Shown one piece after another: positions 6,010 through 9,831 of a stretch of 9,831 nucleotides of DNA. The notes under the pieces were generated by a model, which had not been told where the DNA came from, did no database searches, and saw nothing but the letters and a program-made list of their open reading frames with translations. Every line of letters begins with the position of its first letter. Position 1 is the first letter of the stretch. The position numbers and the translations under genes are program-made. The stretch is from contig WJKV01000077.1 of the NCBI GenBank assembly GCA_014728875.1, positions 1-9,831 on the forward strand, in the 5' to 3' direction. The stretch comes from Candidatus Woesearchaeota archaeon (GTDB taxonomy: Archaea; Nanobdellota; Nanobdellia; Woesearchaeales; WJKV01).

Positions 6010-6023
6010 AATATAAATATATT
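6010..6023 (-). promoter_or_regulatory. TATA box of the HEPN-like gene
   Basis: Read on the minus strand it is AATATATTTATATT, centred about 29 bp before the ATG at 5987. Transcription should start at or beside the start codon, and no Shine-Dalgarno site precedes it. This spacing decides the choice of the ATG at 5987 over the TTG at 6029. Confidence 0.55.
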
Positions 6024-6030
6024 GCACAAG

Positions 6031-6041
6031 CTTTATATAAG
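6031..6041 (+). promoter_or_regulatory. TATA box of the DUF1385 operon, leaderless
   Basis: CTTTATATAAG is centred 27 bp before the ATG at 6063. The bases before the ATG (TTAAAAACAGCC) lack a ribosome site, so the message is probably leaderless. It sits about 20 bp from the oppositely directed TATA box of the HEPN-like gene. Confidence 0.6.
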
Positions 6042-6062
6042 AACAGCCATTTAAAAACAGCC

Positions 6063-6914
6063 ATGGCAAAACAAGTAGTAGGGGGACAGGCAGTCATAGA
6101 AGGCGTGATGATGAAGAACGACAACAAGCTTGCGATCGCAGTGAGAAAACCAAGCAACAAGATTACAGTAAAGAAAATAAAGCTTGAGTCTGCAATCTAT
6201 AAAAGCAAGATCCTGAACAGTTTCATGATAAGAGGAATCTTTGTGCTTATAGATACCATGATTATGGGAATAACTGCCTTAAGCTACAGTGCGAATGAAG
6301 CCATAGACAAAAAAGAGGAAAAGCTCGGCAAAGGCGCAATGGCGCTGACAATCGGCACTGCTGTTCTCCTGGCTGTCGGTTTGTTCGTTGTCCTTCCGCT
6401 GTTTCTGACAAGACTGGTCACAGAATCACACGGATTCATGTTTAATTTTGTGGACGGAGTCATAAGGATAGGAGTATTCCTGGTTTACATAGGAGGCATA
6501 AGCATAATGAAGGATGTAAAAAGGCTTTTCCAGTACCACGGTGCAGAACACAAGAGTGTTTTCTGTTACGAGAGCGGGAAAAAGCTTAATGTGAAGAATG
6601 CGAAAAAGTTCAGTTGCCTGCACCCAAGATGCGGCACCACTTTCATCATAATTGTCTTGGTCATTTCAATCCTTTTATTCTCAGTGGTATCGAGCCCCGG
6701 CTGGATAGCAAAACTTTTAATTAGATTGGCATTCATACCATTGATCGCAGCGATATCATACGAGTTCATCAGGTGGGGGGCAAAACACTATGAAAATCCG
6801 CTTGTCAAGCTTTTGATTGCACCAGGGCTTGCAATGCAGATGCTGACGACGCGCGAACCTGATGATAAACAATTGGAAGTTGCGATCAAGTCATTGAAAG
6901 CTTGTTTAAGGTGA
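6063..6914 (+). CDS. DUF1385 integral membrane protein (YqhQ-like)
   Basis: This 283-residue protein is a full-length DUF1385 member, a family widespread in bacteria and found in some archaea, with no established biochemical function. Family motifs visible are VGGQAVIEGVMM (6-17), QYHGAEHKSVFCYE (157-170), CLHPRCGTTF (185-194) and LTTREPDDKQLEVAI (261-275). The His159, His163, Cys185, His187 and Cys190 cluster could bind a metal; that is inference. Hydrophobic segments are at about 52-72, 93-116, 132-149, 192-210 and 216-238, so it is polytopic. It is the first gene of an operon: its TGA lies inside the ribosome site of the next gene. In Firmicutes I recall relatives sitting near prfA/prmC, genes for release factor and its methylase, so the link to RNA and protein processing here may be meaningful. 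Confidence 0.92.
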   Translation: MAKQVVGGQAVIEGVMMKNDNKLAIAVRKPSNKITVKKIKLESAIYKSKILNSFMIRGIFVLIDTMIMGITALSYSANEAIDKKEEKLGKGAMALTIGTAVLLAVGLFVVLPLFLTRLVTESHGFMFNFVDGVIRIGVFLVYIGGISIMKDVKRLFQYHGAEHKSVFCYESGKKLNVKNAKKFSCLHPRCGTTFIIIVLVISILLFSVVSSPGWIAKLLIRLAFIPLIAAISYEFIRWGAKHYENPLVKLLIAPGLAMQMLTTREPDDKQLEVAIKSLKACLR

Positions 6915-6915
6915 T
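6908..6915 (+). promoter_or_regulatory. Ribosome site overlapping the DUF1385 stop
   Basis: AAGGTGAT contains both the Shine-Dalgarno core and the TGA stop (6912-6914) of DUF1385, 4 nt before the ATG at 6919. A ribosome ending on the first gene would sit on the initiation site of the second, so the two are likely to be translationally coupled. Confidence 0.75.
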
Positions 6916-6918
6916 GTT

Positions 6919-8202
6919 ATGAAGATTGAGTTTCATGGGGCCGGCCAGGAGGTCGGAAGAAGCTGTATTGAGATAGATGACACCTATCTTCTGGACAGCG
7001 GCATTAAGGTTGGTGAAATCGTCGAATATCCTGACAATATCGCCAGAAGAGAGGACCAGACAGTACAGTTCCCTGCAAAGATAGATTTCAAGAAAATAAA
7101 AGCTGTTTTTCTTTCCCATGCTCATCTTGATCATTCCGGGGCATTGCCGTTATTCGATCATTTCGGACTGAACTGCCCTGTATTCTGCACTGCAGAGACA
7201 AGGGCCATAACAGAGATCCTGCTCAAAGATGCATTGAAGATACAGTCATTCAAGAGACAACATACAGTATACAATGAATATGACATAGAGAAAGTAGAAA
7301 GTATGATGAAACTGATGCAGATCCATACTAAGGGAAAAGTTGATAATGTTGAGTTTGAGCTTTATGACGCGGGCCACATCCCTGGAAGCAGCTGCATCTT
7401 TCTGGATATTGACGGGAAAACCTTATTGTATACAGGAGACATAAACACGACGGATACACAGCTGTTGCACAAGATTGACGAGCTTCCGCACGCAGACATT
7501 ATGATCTGCGAGAGCACCTACGGAAACAGAGACCATACTCCAAGAGAAGAGACAGAGAACAAATTTCTTGACAAGGTGCAGGAAGTGCTGGACAGGGACG
7601 GTAGGGTATTGATTGCGGCTTTTGCAGTGGGCCGTGCACAGGAAATCATTTTGTTGCTCAATAAAAGAGAGTTCAATGTTCCTATCTATCTGGACGGCAT
7701 GGCAAAAGAAGTCACCAACAGGTTCCTGGAGGACCCTCATTCTGTGAAAGATCCCCAGGCATTGCTTGCAGCTGTCGACAAAGTAAATTATGTAGAAGGA
7801 AGAGAAAGAAAAAAAATCATACAGCAGAAAGGAATATTTGTTACGACCAGCGGCATGGTGACCGGCGGCCCCATAATGCAGTATTTGAAGTTCGCGCATG
7901 ATGATCCGAAGAGCGCGATAATCCTTACAGGTTACCAGGCAGAAGATACCAACGGTAGAATGCTGAAAGAGCAGGGAAGATGCGTTGTTGACAAAAAAAT
8001 GGAGACTGTCAAGTGCGAGGTCTCTTTTTTCGATTTCAGTGCGCACGCAGGAAGACAGGGCCTGATTGACCTGATAAACAAGGTTGACCCTTCGATCCTG
8101 ATATTGAACCACGGGGATCCTGAAGCTGTAAAATCGCTTGCAGAAGTTTTCAAAGAAAGAAAAGTATATACGCCTAAGACCGGCGATATGATAAAGGTGT
8201 AG
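6919..8202 (+). CDS. CPSF-type beta-CASP metallo-ribonuclease (aCPSF2-like, no KH domains)
   Basis: The 427-residue protein belongs to the beta-CASP branch of metallo-beta-lactamases, endo/exoribonucleases related to CPSF73. Motif 2 is SHAHLDHSG (66-74), with His67, His69, Asp71 and His72. Motif 3 is His153 in GHIPGSS and motif 4 is Asp174 in TGDIN. Motif A is Glu198 in ESTYGNR, motif B is His376 in DFSAHAGR, and motif C is His398 in LNHGDPEA. The HAHLDHSG form and the late SAHAGR segment favour the CPSF type over RNase J, whose motif is usually HAHEDHIG. There are no N-terminal KH domains, so it resembles aCPSF2 rather than the termination nuclease aCPSF1. All catalytic residues are present. 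It acts in RNA maturation or decay. It is followed after one base by the aminopeptidase ATG. Confidence 0.94.
   Translation: MKIEFHGAGQEVGRSCIEIDDTYLLDSGIKVGEIVEYPDNIARREDQTVQFPAKIDFKKIKAVFLSHAHLDHSGALPLFDHFGLNCPVFCTAETRAITEILLKDALKIQSFKRQHTVYNEYDIEKVESMMKLMQIHTKGKVDNVEFELYDAGHIPGSSCIFLDIDGKTLLYTGDINTTDTQLLHKIDELPHADIMICESTYGNRDHTPREETENKFLDKVQEVLDRDGRVLIAAFAVGRAQEIILLLNKREFNVPIYLDGMAKEVTNRFLEDPHSVKDPQALLAAVDKVNYVEGRERKKIIQQKGIFVTTSGMVTGGPIMQYLKFAHDDPKSAIILTGYQAEDTNGRMLKEQGRCVVDKKMETVKCEVSFFDFSAHAGRQGLIDLINKVDPSILILNHGDPEAVKSLAEVFKERKVYTPKTGDMIKV
8194..8199 (+). promoter_or_regulatory. Ribosome site of map inside the nuclease gene
   Basis: AAGGTG lies in the last codons of the ribonuclease gene, 4 nt before the ATG at 8204. 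The nuclease stop (8200-8202) falls between the site and the start, again implying coupling. Confidence 0.65.
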
Positions 8203-8203
8203 A

Positions 8204-9085
8204 ATGATAGAGAATCTGGACGACTGGAAAAAAGCAGGGCAGATCGCTGCAAAAGCACTGGATTATGGCCGAAAGCTGGTCAAGCCCGGCACTAAGCTTT
8301 TGGAAGTGGCAGAAAAGGTTGAACAGAAAATTATAGACCTGGGAGGATTTCCTGCTTTTCCTGTGAATATCGGTTTGAATGATATTGCAGCCCATTATAC
8401 GCCTACGAAAAATGATGAGACAGTTTTCTCTGACCAGCTGGTGAAGCTTGATATCGGCGCGCATGTAAACGGAGCTGTAGGAGACAATGCCTGCACTGTT
8501 GATTTGAGCGGAAGATATGCAGATCTGGTGAAAGCAAGCCAGGAAGCGCTAGATGCTGCAATCAAGATTGTGAAAGAAGGAGCGACCTTGGGCGAGATCG
8601 GAAAGGTGATCCAGGACACGATAAAGGCAAGAGGTTTTCTTCCTATCGTCAACCTGTCAGGCCACGGGCTTGATCTGTATGAAACCCATACAGAACCTAC
8701 CATACCCAATGTTGCAACAGGAGACGATACAGAACTGGAAGAAGACGAGATTATCGCAATAGAGCCTTTTGCAACCAACGGACAGGGGGCTATCAAGGAG
8801 AGCCATCACGCTGAAATCTTCTCGATTGAAAATGAAAAGAATGTGAGGAGCAGTTTTGCGCGCGATGTCCTGCGGGAAGCGCTGGAATACAACGGTCTTC
8901 CTATCGCCAAAAGATGGATAAAAGCAAAAGGGCTTGATTTCGGGCTAAGAGAGCTGATTAAATTTAATATTGCAAAAGAGTATCCTCCCCTACCAGAAGT
9001 GGGCGGAGGAATGATCAGCCAGGCAGAGCACACTCTCCTGGTGCAAAAGAAAGGCTGTATGATTCTTACAAAATTAAAGGAATAA
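8204..9085 (+). CDS. map: Methionine aminopeptidase, type II
   Basis: It removes the initiator methionine from new proteins in the cytoplasm. All five metal ligands of the pita-bread fold are visible: Asp83 (KLDIGAHVNG), Asp94 (VGDNACTVD), His154 (SGHGLDLYETH), Glu187 (IAIEPFA) and Glu275 (SQAEHTLLV). His64 (AAHYTP) and His162 match the substrate-contacting histidines. The segment at about 196-255 is the helical insertion that defines type II enzymes of archaea and eukaryotes. At 293 residues it has the usual archaeal length, without the eukaryotic N-terminal extension. It is the third gene of the DUF1385 operon and ends 20 bp before the convergent hisS stop. Confidence 0.96.
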   Translation: MIENLDDWKKAGQIAAKALDYGRKLVKPGTKLLEVAEKVEQKIIDLGGFPAFPVNIGLNDIAAHYTPTKNDETVFSDQLVKLDIGAHVNGAVGDNACTVDLSGRYADLVKASQEALDAAIKIVKEGATLGEIGKVIQDTIKARGFLPIVNLSGHGLDLYETHTEPTIPNVATGDDTELEEDEIIAIEPFATNGQGAIKESHHAEIFSIENEKNVRSSFARDVLREALEYNGLPIAKRWIKAKGLDFGLRELIKFNIAKEYPPLPEVGGGMISQAEHTLLVQKKGCMILTKLKE

Positions 9086-9098
9086 TATTAACAGAACA

Positions 9099-9123
9099 AA
9101 AAAGATCATAGCTTGATCTTTTT
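9099..9123. terminator. Bidirectional hairpin terminator between map and hisS
   Basis: AAAAAGATCA (9099-9108) and TGATCTTTTT (9114-9123) are perfectly complementary around the five-base loop TAGCT. On each strand the stem ends in a U-run, so the element can end both convergent transcripts. It includes the hisS stop codon (9106-9108), so the hairpin overlaps the end of that gene. Confidence 0.65.
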
Positions 9124-9831
9124 CTTTATCTCTTCGACTTTCACCAGCTGTTCTTTGCCTGTCTTCATATCCCTAAGCTTGACTTTCTTGCTTTTCAATT
9201 CTTCTTCACCTATGAAGAGTACATAAGGGATGCTGTAATTGTTTGCATAGCTTAGGTTCTTGCTGATTCCTCTTTTGCTGATGTCCATGTCAACCTTAAG
9301 ACCTTGTTTTCTTAGTTTCAATGCGATCTTGAATGACTCTTTCTGCGTTCCTATAGGGATGATATAGATCTGTGTCACTGTCTTCTTTATCTTGGCTTTC
9401 TTTATGCCTTCTTTCTCCAGGACAACACTTATTGGTTCTAGCCCGAAACTGATGCCTGTTGCAGGGTAGGCTTCTTCGTCCTTCATCTTTAAGAAATCGC
9501 CGATCATCTTGTCATAACGGCCGCCGCCTGCAAGAGAACTTCCGAACTCTTTGATGTCTTTCAAATAGACTTCAAAGACCGGACCAGTATAATATGCAAG
9601 GCCCCGCGCCAATGTGAGGTCAAATTCCACATTCTTTTTATTAGGCAGATATGATAAGATCTCTTCAACATCCTTTATACCTTCTTTGCCTTCTTCATCC
9701 TTTGTGAACCCTTTCAGAAATTTCAGTTTTTCTTCATTCGATCCTTTCATCAATATGATGCCTTTTAATTTTGCGATGCTTTCGTCGCTGATGCCTTTTT
9801 CCTTTAGTTCGTCTTCCACTCCGTCGATGCC
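9106..9831 (-). CDS. hisS: Histidyl-tRNA synthetase, C-terminal part (5' partial)
   Basis: It charges tRNA-His with histidine. The frame is open to the window edge, so 241 C-terminal residues are visible and roughly the first 170-200 are missing; the GTG at 9819 is internal. Numbering visible residues, the histidine-specific motif LARGLAYYTGPVFEV is at 74-88, followed by FGSSLAGGGRYDKMIGDF (96-113) and the class II motif 3 segment TGISFGLEPI (125-134). The C-terminal anticodon-binding domain runs from about 153 (IYIIPIGTQ) to the end, including LRKQGLKVDMD and YVLFIGEEEL. The motif has RGLA where many HisRS have RGLD. The gene converges on map. Confidence 0.94.
   Translation of the reverse strand, partial: GIDGVEDELKEKGISDESIAKLKGIILMKGSNEEKLKFLKGFTKDEEGKEGIKDVEEILSYLPNKKNVEFDLTLARGLAYYTGPVFEVYLKDIKEFGSSLAGGGRYDKMIGDFLKMKDEEAYPATGISFGLEPISVVLEKEGIKKAKIKKTVTQIYIIPIGTQKESFKIALKLRKQGLKVDMDISKRGISKNLSYANNYSIPYVLFIGEEELKSKKVKLRDMKTGKEQLVKVEEIKKKIKL

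Noticed and set aside
5988..6029. Longer N-terminus for the HEPN-like protein from a TTG at 6029
   Set aside because: The extra 14 codons coincide with the TATA-like promoter; the ATG at 5987 is at leaderless distance from it.
5271..6914. HEPN-like gene plus DUF1385 as a toxin-antitoxin or defence pair
   Set aside because: The genes are divergent, and DUF1385 does not resemble an antitoxin; the DUF1385 operon is otherwise housekeeping.
7423..8112. Long minus-strand open frame opposite the CPSF-type nuclease gene
   Set aside because: No recognisable domain or ribosome site was seen, and the + strand frame has all beta-CASP catalytic motifs; it is a shadow frame.
9817..9819. GTG at 9819 as the hisS start
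   Set aside because: The frame continues to the window edge, and the essential N-terminal catalytic motifs of HisRS are not yet present, so the gene extends beyond the window.

Overview
The window looks like archaeal chromosome, most likely from a small-genome (DPANN-type, Woesearchaeota/Pacearchaeota-like) lineage. The evidence is a transcription factor B gene, a short archaeal-type triosephosphate isomerase, a type II methionine aminopeptidase, a CPSF-type beta-CASP ribonuclease, AT-rich BRE/TATA promoters placed for leaderless messages, and GGTGA-type Shine-Dalgarno sites. The phylum is inferred from gene content and style; domain Archaea is firm. Ten protein genes occupy nearly all of the window. 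I see no rRNA, tRNA, CRISPR array, insertion sequence or phage gene.

Layout. (1) 1-852 (+): the 3' part of a gene that joins the end of a HemK/Mtq2-like methyltransferase to an atypical COG2112-like kinase. It converges on tfb (865-1791, -). (2) 1792-2086: a divergent AT-rich control region with TATA boxes for tfb, one for trxB, and a possible small structured RNA. (3) 2087-4422 (+): trxB with a 58-residue lysine-rich N-terminal extension, a NYN-domain putative nuclease, and tpiA, whose start overlaps the preceding stop by one base. (4) 4494-5240 (+): a lipoprotein with its own promoter, a Cys/Asp-rich module and a long acidic linker. (5) 5271-5987 (-): a DUF4145/HEPN-like protein, divergent from (6) 6063-9085 (+): a tight operon of DUF1385 membrane protein, CPSF-type ribonuclease and methionine aminopeptidase. 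(7) 9106-9831 (-): the C-terminal part of histidyl-tRNA synthetase, meeting the aminopeptidase gene at a 10-bp hairpin terminator.

Functionally this is mostly information-processing DNA: initiation of transcription (TFB), RNA cleavage (CPSF-type enzyme, probably NYN and perhaps HEPN), release-factor modification (HemK-like), N-terminal Met removal (MetAP) and His-tRNA charging. One redox enzyme, one central-metabolic enzyme, one integral membrane protein and one surface lipoprotein are interspersed. No classical defence or mobile system is present. The most unusual items are the methyltransferase-kinase fusion with a degenerate kinase core, the polylysine extension of thioredoxin reductase, the lipoprotein of unknown fold, the HEPN-like protein and the structured intergenic element.
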